From Hyphomicrobium sp. CS1BSMeth3 (lineage in GTDB: Bacteria; Pseudomonadota; Alphaproteobacteria; Rhizobiales; Hyphomicrobiaceae): DNA of 64,000 bases. The position numbers were made by a program, and so were the translations under genes. The stretch lies in assembly GCF_900117415.1 (NCBI RefSeq), contig NZ_FPEI01000005.1, forward strand, positions 930,001 to 994,000, read 5' to 3'. Below, piece by piece: positions 17,625-26,458 of the stretch (position 1 is the first letter of the stretch; each line of letters starts with the position of its first letter). Under the pieces are notes generated by a model that saw only the letters and a program-made list of their open reading frames with translations, did not search any database and was not told where the DNA came from.

Positions 17625-18218
17625 ATGAGCAAACTACGACAGACGCCATCGCAGACGGTCGGGCCCTTCTTCGCCTACGCGCTGACCCCCGAGCAGTACG
17701 GCTATGACTTCACGAGCATTGCCGGCGGCTCGCTCATCGAGGGCGATGTGCCCGGCCAGCGCATCCGCATCGAGGGGCGCGTGCTCGACGGCAAGGGCGA
17801 GGTCGTGCCCGATGCCATGATCGAGATCTGGCAGGCCGATGGAGAGGGGCGTTACGCGCACTCTGCCGATCCGCGCGGCTCCAATGTCGGCTTCAGGGGT
17901 TTCGGCCGCATGGGAACGGGCACGGACCCGCAATCGCGCTTCATCTTCGACACGATCAAGCCGGGCTCGGTCGACGGCGCGCAGGCGCCGCACATCAATG
18001 TCGTCGTCTTCATGCGCGGCCTGCTGCTGCACGCCTTCACGCGCATCTACTTCTCCGACGAAGCCGCTGCGAACGCCCGCGATCCCGTGCTCGCAAGTGT
18101 GCCGACCGAACGCCGCAACACGCTGATCGCTGTCAGGGATGAGAAATCCGCCGGTGCCGTCTACCGCCTCGACATTCATATGCAGGGGCCCAACGAGACG
18201 GTCTTCTTCGACGTCTGA
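17625..18218 (+). CDS. pcaG: Protocatechuate 3,4-dioxygenase alpha subunit
   Basis: 197 residues. TPSQTVGPFFAYAL (7-20) and the IEIWQADGEGRYAH block mark the dioxygenase fold; APHINVVVFMRGLLLHAFTRIYF follows. The alpha subunit lacks the iron ligands but supplies part of the substrate pocket. It is immediately downstream of pcaH, so both subunits would be made together. The other beta-ketoadipate genes (pcaB, pcaC, pcaD) are not in this window; a fragment of a family A repeat and an amidase gene follow instead. Confidence 0.96.
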   Translation: MSKLRQTPSQTVGPFFAYALTPEQYGYDFTSIAGGSLIEGDVPGQRIRIEGRVLDGKGEVVPDAMIEIWQADGEGRYAHSADPRGSNVGFRGFGRMGTGTDPQSRFIFDTIKPGSVDGAQAPHINVVVFMRGLLLHAFTRIYFSDEAAANARDPVLASVPTERRNTLIAVRDEKSAGAVYRLDIHMQGPNETVFFDV

Positions 18219-18228
18219 GCGCCAGGGT

Positions 18229-18242
18229 GATCATCACACTAG
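18229..18242. repeat. Family A repeat fragment (copy A6)
   Basis: GATCATCACACTAG equals the outer end of copies A3/A4 but the rest of the element is missing. It fills most of the 48-bp gap between pcaG and the amidase gene. It may mark an old insertion or deletion joining the two operon parts, or be chance. Confidence 0.4.
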
Positions 18243-18266
18243 GCGCTCTCCCAATAGGAGCACTCC

Positions 18267-19652
18267 ATGTCCACGCCTGCCTATGATCCCGCCGCGCGGC
18301 GGCTGACGTTCTCCGACCGCGTCCGCGCCTTCGCCGATGGCAGTGACACGCCCCGCAAGTATCTTGAGCGCTGCCTCGAGACGATCGCCGCGCGCGAGCC
18401 CGTCGTGCAGGCCTGGGTGTGCACGAATGTCGATGGCGCGCGTTCGGCTGCGGACGAGGCAGGCGCGCGCTACAAGGCAGGCCGGCCGCTCTCTGGGGTG
18501 GACGGCTGTCCGATCGGCGTGAAGGACCTGATCGCCACCAAGGACATGCCCACCGAGATGGGCACGCCGGCCATGAAGGGCCGCGTCACGAACGAGGACT
18601 CCTCCTCCGTGCAGGCGCTGCGCCGCGGAGGCGCGGTCATCCTCGGCAAGCTCGTGACGACCGAGATGGGCATGTCTCATCCGGGCCCGACGACCAATCC
18701 GTGGGATCCCGCGCGTACGCCGGGCGGCTCGTCATCGGGCTCGGCGGCTGCCGTCGCGGCGGACATGGTGCCCGTCGCGCTCGGCACGCAGGTTGGCGGA
18801 TCGATCATCCGCCCGTCGGCCTACTGCGGCAACATTTCGCTGAAGCCGACACAGGGCGCGCTCAATCGCGGCGAGCGCCAAGGCTACAGCCAGTCGACGG
18901 TCGGGCCGCACGCCAATTCGATCGAGGACATGTGGGCCTGCACCTGGCAGATCGGCGTCGATGCGGGCGGCGATCCGGGCTCGCCTGGGCTCTATGGTGA
19001 TCCAACGCCGGCCGCGCCGCGCAAGCCGCGCCGTCTCATTGCCGTCGAGACCGAAGGCTGGGCTGTTGCCGACGCAGCCACGCATCAGGCCTTCGAGAAG
19101 ATCTGCGCGAGCCTCAAGCAGGCGGGCGTGGAGATCATCACGCGCAAGTCCTCGGCGAAGATCGAGGCCTACGAGCAGTCGATCTCGACGGCGGGCGCAG
19201 GCACGGCCGTGACATGCGGCTGGGAAGCGCGCTGGTCCTGGCGGAACTTCGCCGAGCGCTATCCTGGCCAGATGTCGGCGAGCCTCGGCGAGCGCCTCAA
19301 CCGCGCCGAGGGCTACACGCTCGAGACCTATCGCACGGCCGTCATGCGGCGCGAGGATATGCGCCAGCGCCATGCCGAGCTGATGGTCGATGCGGATGCC
19401 GTGATCGCGCTTTCGTGCCCTGGCATCGCGCCGCATTCGGGCCCGCCCGGCGGCAACGAGGTGCGCACGACCGGCAATGCCGCGTGCAACTACTTCACCT
19501 CGGCGATCGGCATGCCGGCGATCACGCTGCCGCTGATGGCCGTCGCTGGAATGCCCGTCGGCGTGCAGCTCTGCGGCGCCGTGCATGGTGATCATGCCCT
19601 GACCGGGCTCGCCGCCTGGGTGCTCGCCAACGTCAAGCCGGTTGCTGTCTAG
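18267..19652 (+). CDS. Amidase signature (AS) family hydrolase
   Basis: 461 residues. The Ser-cisSer-Lys triad is visible: Lys86 in GVKDLIA, cis-Ser155 in GGSSSGSA and nucleophile Ser179 in GTQVGGSIIRP. The family hydrolyses amides, sometimes carbamates or C-N bonds of aryl amides. GSIIRPSAYCG is somewhat diverged from the usual GSIRIPA, so the substrate pocket may be unusual. ATG 18267 follows AGGAG. The enoyl-CoA hydratase gene starts 9 bp after it, so it belongs to the downstream catabolic operon, possibly making an acid that is then activated to a CoA thioester. Confidence 0.88.
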   Translation: MSTPAYDPAARRLTFSDRVRAFADGSDTPRKYLERCLETIAAREPVVQAWVCTNVDGARSAADEAGARYKAGRPLSGVDGCPIGVKDLIATKDMPTEMGTPAMKGRVTNEDSSSVQALRRGGAVILGKLVTTEMGMSHPGPTTNPWDPARTPGGSSSGSAAAVAADMVPVALGTQVGGSIIRPSAYCGNISLKPTQGALNRGERQGYSQSTVGPHANSIEDMWACTWQIGVDAGGDPGSPGLYGDPTPAAPRKPRRLIAVETEGWAVADAATHQAFEKICASLKQAGVEIITRKSSAKIEAYEQSISTAGAGTAVTCGWEARWSWRNFAERYPGQMSASLGERLNRAEGYTLETYRTAVMRREDMRQRHAELMVDADAVIALSCPGIAPHSGPPGGNEVRTTGNAACNYFTSAIGMPAITLPLMAVAGMPVGVQLCGAVHGDHALTGLAAWVLANVKPVAV

Positions 19653-19661
19653 GAGAATCAC

Positions 19662-20468
19662 ATGAGCGCACTCAAGAACGGCGAGTTCACCAAAGTCGAT
19701 GTCGATGGCCGCATCCTGACGGTGACGATCAATCGCCCCGACGTCATGAATGCCGTGCATCCGATGGTGAGCCAGGAGATGTCGGCGATCTTCGACGCCT
19801 TCGCGGAAGATCCGGAGCTGTGGATCGGCATCGTCACCGGCGCCGGCGATCGTGCCTTCTCCGCTGGCAACGACCTCAAGTATCACGCGGAGCTGCGCGC
19901 GAAGTCCGGTGCGCGTCCGGCCTCCCCGACTTCGGGCTTCGGTGGCCTCACGAACCGCCACGACCTCGACAAGCCGCTGATCGCCGCGGTCAACGGCGTC
20001 GCCATGGGCGGCGGCTTCGAGATCGCGCTCGCCTGCGACATCATCATTGCCTCGGACAAGGCGCGTTTCGCGCTGCCCGAGCCGCGTGTGGGCTTGTCGG
20101 CAGGCGCGGGCGGCATGCAGCGTCTCGCGCGGCAGATCCCGCTCAAGAAGGCCATGGGCATGATGCTCACCGGGCGCCACGTTCCGGCCGCCGAGGGCTA
20201 TGAGCTCGGCTTCGTCACGGCCGTGGTGCCGCACGCCGAGCTCATGAAGGAAGCGCGCCGCTGGGCCGACATGATCCTCGAGTGCTCGCCGATGAGCATA
20301 CGGGCGACGAAGCAGGTGGTCATGCGATCGCTCGACAACCCGATTATGGAAGTGAGCATGAAGAACATGCGGTATCCGGCCTATGTCGCGCATCGCAACA
20401 GCGAGGATGCGATCGAGGGGCCCAAAGCCTTTGCCGAGAAGCGCAAGCCCAAGTGGACTGGCCGCTGA
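19662..20468 (+). CDS. Enoyl-CoA hydratase/isomerase family protein
   Basis: 268 residues of crotonase fold. Oxyanion-hole blocks are FSAGNDLKYHAE and VNGVAMGGGFEIALACD; the active-site region is FALPEPRVGLSAGAGGMQRLARQIP. The family hydrates, isomerises or cleaves acyl-CoA substrates. The C-terminal EGPKAFAEKRKPKWTG is the usual end of hydratase-type members. RBS AGGAG lies before ATG 19662. It is the second gene of the amidase operon. The exact acyl-CoA is unknown. It is related to, but clearly different from, the second crotonase at 22769. Confidence 0.9.
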   Translation: MSALKNGEFTKVDVDGRILTVTINRPDVMNAVHPMVSQEMSAIFDAFAEDPELWIGIVTGAGDRAFSAGNDLKYHAELRAKSGARPASPTSGFGGLTNRHDLDKPLIAAVNGVAMGGGFEIALACDIIIASDKARFALPEPRVGLSAGAGGMQRLARQIPLKKAMGMMLTGRHVPAAEGYELGFVTAVVPHAELMKEARRWADMILECSPMSIRATKQVVMRSLDNPIMEVSMKNMRYPAYVAHRNSEDAIEGPKAFAEKRKPKWTGR

Positions 20469-20595
20469 AGGCCCTTTCGAGCCCGGCAATGCATTGTTGG
20501 ACGGCTGGGTTGCGCGCCGCCGTGGCGCGTGGCCTTGCGCGCGCCCCCGAACTGGCGACAATGCCCTCAAAGCACCAACACTGAGGAGAACGCCC

Positions 20596-21552
20596 ATGAG
20601 CGTCCCTGCCGACGAGGATTTCGGCTTCGCGCCCGACCATTCCGAGCCCATTCCCTACAGGAAGCGCATTCGCGACTACTACGTCGGCCTCGGCTTTGGC
20701 GCGCCTTACAAGTGGGCGCACTACGACGATGTCCCGTTCGCGCCGCTCAAGAAGCCGCTCAGCCAGTCCAAGGTCACGCTGATCACGACGGCCGCGCTCT
20801 ACCAGCCCGACAAGGGCGATCAGGGCCCGGGCTCGCCGTACAACTCGGCCGCCAAGTTCTACGTCGTCTATTCGCTGGATTCGTCGAAGGATCACGACAC
20901 GCGCATCTCGCACGTCGGCATCGATCGCGCACACACCACGCAGGAGGACTCGGGCACTTGGTTCCCGCTGCCGGCATTGCGCGAGGCGGCAAAGCGCGGG
21001 CTGATCGGCGGGCTCTCGCCGCACGTGCACGGCCTTCCGACCAACCGCAGCCACCGCACGACGCTCGACGTGGACTGCCCCGAGCTGGTGCGGCGCGTAC
21101 TGGCCGACAAGGCTGACGTCGCGATCCTCTGCGCGAACTGCCCGGTCTGCCACCAGAGCATCAGCCTCGCCGCGCGCGCGCTCGAAACGGCCGGCATCCC
21201 CACGGTCGTGATGGCCTGCGCGAAGGACATTGTCGAGTTCATCGGCGTGCCGCGCCTCGCCTTCAGCGATTTCCCGCTCGGTAATGCGGCCGGCAAGCCC
21301 AAGGACAAGGACTCGCAACGCAGGACGCTCGAGCACGCGCTGCGCGTTCTCGAGTCCGCGCCCGGTCCGCGCACGACCGTGCAGAACCCGATCCGCTGGA
21401 GCGACAATCCCGACTGGAAGCTCGACTATTCGAACCTCGAGCGCCTATCGGCCGAGGAGATCGCGCGCCGCAAGGCCGAGTTCGATCGCCAGAAGCAGAT
21501 CGCCAAGGCCAAGCTCGCCGAGGACATGAAGCTCAAGGGGGCGGCCGAATGA
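20596..21552 (+). CDS. GrdB-like protein (glycine/sarcosine/betaine reductase component B family) with CxxCxxC
   Basis: 318 residues. It resembles selenoprotein B of clostridial glycine/betaine reductases and PrdB-like proteins. The start KVTLITTAALYQPD, the segment DSGTWFPLPALREAAKRG and the block LCANCPVCHQSISLAARALETAGIPTVVM are shared features. Clostridial GrdB has UxxCxxC; here the first position is Cys: C179, C182, C185. In anaerobes the selenocysteine takes the carboxymethyl group from the substrate amine. No GrdA, GrdC, GrdD or thioredoxin gene is nearby, so a classical reductase is unlikely. RBS CTGAGGAG precedes ATG 20596. It overlaps the CoA-transferase gene by 4 bp, so the two are translationally coupled. 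Confidence 0.75.
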   Translation: MSVPADEDFGFAPDHSEPIPYRKRIRDYYVGLGFGAPYKWAHYDDVPFAPLKKPLSQSKVTLITTAALYQPDKGDQGPGSPYNSAAKFYVVYSLDSSKDHDTRISHVGIDRAHTTQEDSGTWFPLPALREAAKRGLIGGLSPHVHGLPTNRSHRTTLDVDCPELVRRVLADKADVAILCANCPVCHQSISLAARALETAGIPTVVMACAKDIVEFIGVPRLAFSDFPLGNAAGKPKDKDSQRRTLEHALRVLESAPGPRTTVQNPIRWSDNPDWKLDYSNLERLSAEEIARRKAEFDRQKQIAKAKLAEDMKLKGAAE

Positions 21553-22772
21553 GCCAGCCATTCACAGGCGTTCGCGTCCTCGATTTCACGCAGGTGTTTG
21601 CAGGACCCTTCGGCAGCTACCAGCTCGCGCTCCTCGGCGCCGACGTCATCAAGATCGAGCGGCCCGGCGGCGACGACATGCGCTATGGCCCGCCGAACAA
21701 GGAATGGTCCGACCGCGGTCTCGGCACGGGCTGGATGGCGATCAACGCCAACAAGCGCAACATCGCGCTCGACCTCACCAAGCCCGAGGCCATCGCGATC
21801 GTGAAGAAGCTCGCCGAGACGGCGGACGTCGTGATGGAGAACTTCCGTCCCGGCGTCATGGACAAGCTCGGCATCGGCTACGAGGCACTCTCCAAGGTCA
21901 ACCCGCGCATCATCTACGCCGCGGTCTCGGGCTTCGGCCAGACGGGCCCCGAGCGCACGACCGGCGCCTATGACGGCAAGATCCAGGCCATGAGCGGCTT
22001 GATGTCGATCACCGGCTCCCAGGAGAGCGGGCCGACGCGCGCGGGCTTTGCGGTGTGCGATGCGATCGGCGGCATGTCGCTCGCGTTCGGTGTCGCGAGC
22101 GCGCTCTTCCAGCGCACGCACACGGGCAAGGGCCAGCTCGTCGATGTGGCCATGCTCGACTCGGCGCTGACCTTCATGTCGTCCTTCGTCGTCGACTACA
22201 CGGTCGGCGGGCATGTGCAGGGGCCATCAGGGAATCGCGCGCAGAGCCGCTTGCCGACGGCCGATCTCTTCAAGGTCAAGGACGGGCACCTCCTGCTCGC
22301 GGTCAACAACGACAAGCAGTTCATCGCGCTCGCCAAGGCGATCGGCCATCCCGACCTGCCGAACGATCCGCGTTTCATCGACTGGCCCTCGCGCATCGAG
22401 AACGAGGTCGCGCTGCGCCAGATCATCGAGGAAGTGTTCTCGACGGCGGATGCGGCGACCTGGGATGAGCGGCTGACGGCGGCAAATGTGCCGTGCTCGC
22501 GCATCTGGTCGCTCGCCGAGGTGGTGAAGCATCCGCAGCTCGACTCGCGCACGATCCTGCAGAAGGTGGATTCGCCCTATGGCGAGGTCGAGCTGATCGC
22601 ATCCGGTATCCGCTATGCGCACGGCGGCGCCGAAATCAGGCGCTTCCCGGTCATGCCGGGCGCGGATACGGACGCGGTGCTTGGCGAGGCGGGCTATTCG
22701 GCCGAGGAGATCGCGGCATTCAAGGCTGCTGGCGTGGCCACGAGCGGCATTCGCGCAGGGAGAAAGTCATGA
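21549..22772 (+). CDS. Class III CoA-transferase (CaiB/BaiF family)
   Basis: 407 residues. Family features are VLDFTQVFAGPFGSYQLALLGADVIKIERP (6-35), NANKRNIALDL, VVMENFRPGVMDKLGIGY, a likely catalytic Asp in AVCDAIGG, and GQLVDVAMLDSAL. It would move CoA from a donor thioester to a carboxylic acid such as one freed by the amidase or made by ring cleavage. Its start codon overlaps the stop of the GrdB-like gene (ATGA) and its own stop overlaps the next crotonase start in the same way, so these three genes form a tight unit. Confidence 0.92.
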   Translation: MSQPFTGVRVLDFTQVFAGPFGSYQLALLGADVIKIERPGGDDMRYGPPNKEWSDRGLGTGWMAINANKRNIALDLTKPEAIAIVKKLAETADVVMENFRPGVMDKLGIGYEALSKVNPRIIYAAVSGFGQTGPERTTGAYDGKIQAMSGLMSITGSQESGPTRAGFAVCDAIGGMSLAFGVASALFQRTHTGKGQLVDVAMLDSALTFMSSFVVDYTVGGHVQGPSGNRAQSRLPTADLFKVKDGHLLLAVNNDKQFIALAKAIGHPDLPNDPRFIDWPSRIENEVALRQIIEEVFSTADAATWDERLTAANVPCSRIWSLAEVVKHPQLDSRTILQKVDSPYGEVELIASGIRYAHGGAEIRRFPVMPGADTDAVLGEAGYSAEEIAAFKAAGVATSGIRAGRKS

Positions 22773-23518
22773 GTGAGAGCCCAGCGGTCACCTATGAGCG
22801 CGAAGGCGCGGTTGCGATCATCACGATCAATCGCCCGGAGCGCATGAACAGGCTCGATGCCGAGATCGTCGATGGCCTGCACGACCGCTGGGTTCAGTTC
22901 ATGGCCGATGACGCGGCGCGCGTCGCGGTGCTCACGGGGGCGGGCGACAAGGCCTTCTCCGCCGGCGCCGATCTGAAGGCCGTGCCGCACCATCTGTACC
23001 ACGGCATTCCGGGCATTGGTTATCCGGTCGACAAGCCGGTGATCGCCGCGGTCGCGGGCTGGTGCATCGGCGGCGGCATGGTGCTGACGACCATGTGCGA
23101 TCTCATGATCGTCGCCGAGAATGCGAAGTTCTCGTACCCCGAGGTGAAGATCGCCTTCTCCGGCGGGCTCATCTCCAACCTCGTGACGCGCATTCCGCAC
23201 AAGATCGCCATGGAGCTGCTGCTCGTCGGCGATACCATCGATGCCAAGCGCGCCTACGAGGTTGGTTACGCCAACAAGATCGTGCCCATCGATCAGCTCA
23301 TGCCGACCGCCATGGACTATGCGCGCCGCATCGCCGAGACAGCGCCCATGCCCTCGCGGATGCTCAAGCGCTTCGCCGCCGAGACGCTGCCCAAAGGGCC
23401 GACCGAGATCGCCGGTATCGCGCGCTCGCAGGTCGATGCGATCAACCGCAGTGAGGACTGGGTCGAGGGCCGCGCCGCCTTCGCCGAGAAGCGCCCGCCG
23501 AAGTTCAAGGGGAAGTAG
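22769..23518 (+). CDS. Enoyl-CoA hydratase/isomerase family protein (second copy)
   Basis: 249 residues of crotonase fold. Oxyanion-hole motifs are FSAGADLKAV and VAGWCIGGGMVLTTMCD, with the active-site region FSYPEVKIAFSGGLISNLVTRIP. The usual GxxPGxGG loop is replaced by AFSGGLISNL, so the catalytic Glu pair of ordinary hydratases is not clearly present and it may catalyse another crotonase reaction. The C-terminus RAAFAEKRPPKFKGK is typical. ATG 22769 overlaps the CoA-transferase stop by 4 bp and lies behind GGGAGAAAG. Last gene of the operon; a family B repeat follows. Confidence 0.88.
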   Translation: MSESPAVTYEREGAVAIITINRPERMNRLDAEIVDGLHDRWVQFMADDAARVAVLTGAGDKAFSAGADLKAVPHHLYHGIPGIGYPVDKPVIAAVAGWCIGGGMVLTTMCDLMIVAENAKFSYPEVKIAFSGGLISNLVTRIPHKIAMELLLVGDTIDAKRAYEVGYANKIVPIDQLMPTAMDYARRIAETAPMPSRMLKRFAAETLPKGPTEIAGIARSQVDAINRSEDWVEGRAAFAEKRPPKFKGK

Positions 23519-23546
23519 GCGTGTGGGATGCGAGCGGCCTCGCTCA

Positions 23547-23676
23547 TTCCCCTCCCCCTTGTGGGGAGGGGTTAGGGGTGGGGGGCATCCCTATCGCTGA
23601 TGTTCTGCAATCCCCCCCCTCCTAACCTCCCCCACGTCGCGCCGAAGGCGCGCCTTCGGCGCTGGGGGGAGGAACG
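23547..23676. repeat. REP-like palindrome, family B (copy B2) with nested palindrome
   Basis: Inverted relative to B1 and B3, with the same order of C/G tracts and the GCTGATGTTCTGCAATCCC centre. In the second stem the usual 3-base loop is replaced by a 24-bp perfect palindrome at 23639-23662 (halves GCGCCGAAGGCG and CGCCTTCGGCGC). It lies between the convergent hydratase operon and the M20 deacylase gene. Confidence 0.85.
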
Positions 23677-23697
23677 GGTTGAGCTAGAGGCGATCGC

Positions 23698-24990
23698 TCA
23701 AGACGACTTCAGCGGGGCGAGGCCGCACCAGCGCGCCGTGAAGAGCGCAATGGATTTCGTCGCCTGCCTGATGGTCGCGAGCTCCACGGCTTCGTCAATG
23801 CTGTGGATGTTGCGGCCCCCCGGTCCGTACACGAGCGTCGGGATCTTGTCGTAGAGGATGGTCACGCGCGCATCGAGATAGGCCGGCATGACTTGCTCTT
23901 GCAGGGGACTGCCGTGAATGGCCTCGTGTGCAGCAGCGAGCGTCTTCTCGGCATCGCTGCCGGGTTCCAGCACGAATCCCTCGCACGAGAAGCCCGTCCA
24001 CTTGATGACCGGCGGCGTGTTTCCGCTGCCGGGTGTCCGGCGCGAGAAGTCGCTGATCGTCTGCTCGATGCGCCGCTTCAATTCTGAGGCGGGGACGCCC
24101 GGCAGCATGGAGAGCCGGCAGTGAACCGTGCATGAGGCCGGCACGGTCGAGTTCCAATCGCCGCCTTCGATCTGCCCGATATTGAGATTGATCGGGTGGA
24201 CGAGATCCTTGAAGAGCGGGTGCTGCGCCGCCTCGACATTGAGCTGCTCTTCCAGCACGCGCAGGGCGGCGATCACCTGATAGGCCGCATCGATCGCGTT
24301 CAAGCCCGCCTGCATCTCGCGCGCGTGCGCGGGGCGGCCGTAGACGCGCACCGAGAACCACACGACGCCGACATTGGCGCGCGTGAGCTGGCCGCGCGTC
24401 GGCTCGGGGCAGATGGCGGCATCGGCGCGATAGCCGCGCACGGACGTCGCGAGTGTGCCGTTGCCGGTGCTCTCCTCCTCGGGTACGGACTGCACGTGGA
24501 TGGTCGCGGCAGGCTCGAAGCCGGCGCGCTTGATGGCATCGAGCGCGAAGATGTTCGCGGCAAGGCCCGCCTTCATATCGCACGCGCCGCGGCCGTACAT
24601 CCAGCCATCGCGGATGACGGGATCGTACGGCGGATGCGTCCACATATCCGTCGGGCCGGGCGGCACGACATCGATGTGCGCATTCATGATGAGCGAGCGG
24701 CCCTTCGTGGACTTCGGCCGATGCGTGCCGACGACCACCCACGCGTTCTCGTAGGAGACCGCGATCGGCGAGAAGCCGGGATGGTCCTTGATGTCCTCTT
24801 CGGTGACGCGCCAGCGATCCATGTCATAGCCGCGCCTGGAGAGCGCGTTGAAGACATAGTCCTGCACGGTGTGCTCGGCGCCGCGCACGGACGGACAGCG
24901 CACGAGATCCTGCAGGAAGGTCACCTCATCGTCGAAGCCGCGCTCGACCTCGTCGAGAATGCGCTGCTCCTCCGCGGTCACTTTGCTCAT
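23698..24990 (-). CDS. M20 family deacylase (ArgE/DapE/CPG2-like)
   Basis: 430 residues. M20 metal-site motifs are visible: NAHIDVVPPG (His, Asp), GRGACDMKAGLAA (bridging Asp), PEEESTGNG (catalytic Glu), CPEPTRG and the C-terminal GPGGRNIHSIDE (His). The long N-terminus resembles ArgE/DapE-family deacylases that remove acyl groups from N-acyl amino acids. The substrate is not deducible. The aminotransferase gene lies 12 bp upstream on the same strand, so the pair is probably co-transcribed: free amino acid released by one enzyme could be transaminated by the other. Confidence 0.88.
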   Translation of the reverse strand: MSKVTAEEQRILDEVERGFDDEVTFLQDLVRCPSVRGAEHTVQDYVFNALSRRGYDMDRWRVTEEDIKDHPGFSPIAVSYENAWVVVGTHRPKSTKGRSLIMNAHIDVVPPGPTDMWTHPPYDPVIRDGWMYGRGACDMKAGLAANIFALDAIKRAGFEPAATIHVQSVPEEESTGNGTLATSVRGYRADAAICPEPTRGQLTRANVGVVWFSVRVYGRPAHAREMQAGLNAIDAAYQVIAALRVLEEQLNVEAAQHPLFKDLVHPINLNIGQIEGGDWNSTVPASCTVHCRLSMLPGVPASELKRRIEQTISDFSRRTPGSGNTPPVIKWTGFSCEGFVLEPGSDAEKTLAAAHEAIHGSPLQEQVMPAYLDARVTILYDKIPTLVYGPGGRNIHSIDEAVELATIRQATKSIALFTARWCGLAPLKSS

Positions 24991-25002
24991 GAGCCGTTCT
25001 CT

Positions 25003-26346
25003 CTATTTCTCGATCTTTGCGAGCGTCTCGTTGAGCGTGCGCTCGACGATATCGACAATCTCGTTGACTTCCGCCGACGTAATGATCAGTGGCGGCGCCA
25101 GCATGATGTGATCACCCTCGTTGCTGTCCGCGCTACCGCCCGTCGGGTAGCAGAGCATGCCGTTCGCCATGGCCTGCTTCTTGTATGTCTCGGTAAGTTT
25201 GAGTGCCCGCTTGAAGGGCGCCTTGGTCGTACGGTCGGCGACCAGCTCGATACCGATGAAGAGACCGCGACCGCGGATGTCGCCGACGTGCGGATGCTGG
25301 CCGAGGCGCTCCTGAAGGCGCTTCTTCAGCTCAGCGCCACGCTCGCGACAATTGGCGAGCAGGCCCTCCTCCTCGATGACCTTCTGCACGGCGAGTGCGG
25401 CGGCGCAGGCCGTTGGATGCGCCATGTAGGTGTGTGTCCACTTGAGTGCGCCGGAGCCCTCGGCGAGCGGCGCGTAAAGCTCATCGCGCATGAGCACGGC
25501 GCCGATCGGCTGATAGCCGCCGCCGAGCCCCTTCGCGATTGCGATGAGGTCCGGCGAGACTCCATCCTCCTCGATGGCGAAGAGATAGCCGGTCCGCCCC
25601 ATGCCGGACATGACCTCGTCTACGATCAGGAGCACGCCGTACTTGTCGCAGATCCGGCGGATTTCCTTGAAGTAGCCCGGCGTCGGCGTGGCGCAGCCGA
25701 TGGATGAGCCGCTGACCGTCTCGGCGACGAAGCCCGCGATCTTTTCGGGCCCGACGCGCAGGATCTCCTCTTCGAGCGCGCGGGCGACGCGCATGCCATA
25801 GTCGGTCTCGCTTTCGTCCTCGCGCTTGTGGCGATAGGCGTAGCAGGGCGGGATGTGGCTGATGCTCAAGCTATCGCCGAACATGGGCTCGACGAGCTGG
25901 CGTGTCGGTCGCGGGCCGGCGAGCGCGATCATGCCGAGCGTGCCGCCGTGATATGACTGCCCGCGTGCGATGAAGTGCACGCGCTGTGGTTCGCCGCGCT
26001 CGATGTGGACCTGACGAGCGAGCTTGATCGCGGCTTCGACAGCCTCCGAGCCACCGGAGACGAACGCAACGCGGCCGAAGCCTTCCGGCGCGCGGGCGAT
26101 GAGCCAGTCGGCGAGGTCTTCCGAAGGCTTCGACACGAAGAACGAGGTGTGGGCGTAGGCCGCCTGCTCGGCCTGTTCCTTGATGGCGTCGATGACTTTT
26201 CTATTGCCGTGCCCGATCGATGAGACCGCGGCGCCGCCGGATGCATCGATGTAGCTTTTGCCGTTCGTGTCGAACAGGCGAACGCCCTTGCCGCCGGCGA
26301 CCGTGGGGTAGTCGTGATTGAACGTGCGGTTGATGAGATGTGTCAT
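25003..26346 (-). CDS. Class III aminotransferase (PLP-dependent, aspartate-aminotransferase fold)
   Basis: 447 residues. Recognised blocks are FVSGGSEAVEAAIKLAR (phosphate-binding region), SYHGGTLG, LIVDEVMSGMGRTG (Asp contacting the pyridine nitrogen), IAIAKGLGGGYQPIGAVL (the Lys forming the Schiff base) and the C-terminal GRGLFIGIELV. This subgroup includes omega-amino acid:pyruvate and 4-aminobutyrate aminotransferases; which amino donor is used here is unknown. The gene precedes the M20 deacylase by 12 bp. ATG 26346 is preceded by GCAGGAAAGCAAC. Confidence 0.92.
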   Translation of the reverse strand: MTHLINRTFNHDYPTVAGGKGVRLFDTNGKSYIDASGGAAVSSIGHGNRKVIDAIKEQAEQAAYAHTSFFVSKPSEDLADWLIARAPEGFGRVAFVSGGSEAVEAAIKLARQVHIERGEPQRVHFIARGQSYHGGTLGMIALAGPRPTRQLVEPMFGDSLSISHIPPCYAYRHKREDESETDYGMRVARALEEEILRVGPEKIAGFVAETVSGSSIGCATPTPGYFKEIRRICDKYGVLLIVDEVMSGMGRTGYLFAIEEDGVSPDLIAIAKGLGGGYQPIGAVLMRDELYAPLAEGSGALKWTHTYMAHPTACAAALAVQKVIEEEGLLANCRERGAELKKRLQERLGQHPHVGDIRGRGLFIGIELVADRTTKAPFKRALKLTETYKKQAMANGMLCYPTGGSADSNEGDHIMLAPPLIITSAEVNEIVDIVERTLNETLAKIEK

Positions 26347-26458
26347 GTTGCTTTCCTGCGGCGGCTTCCGGCTCGGCGGGTGATGTCGCGCGATATGAGT
26401 GCAGCCAATGTGGCAGCGCGGTGCGTCGGCGTCGAGAGCTGTCGCGGCATGACAGTCC

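Noticed and set aside
18732-20651. 639-codon open frame on the minus strand
   Set aside because: Antisense to the amidase and crotonase genes, which carry intact catalytic motifs. No family features of its own.
20596-21552. Selenoprotein
   Set aside because: No in-frame TGA is needed to read through the gene and the first motif position is an ordinary cysteine codon (TGC).
24196-25707. 503-codon open frame on the plus strand
   Set aside because: Spans parts of two genes on the opposite strand (deacylase and aminotransferase) and has no motif.
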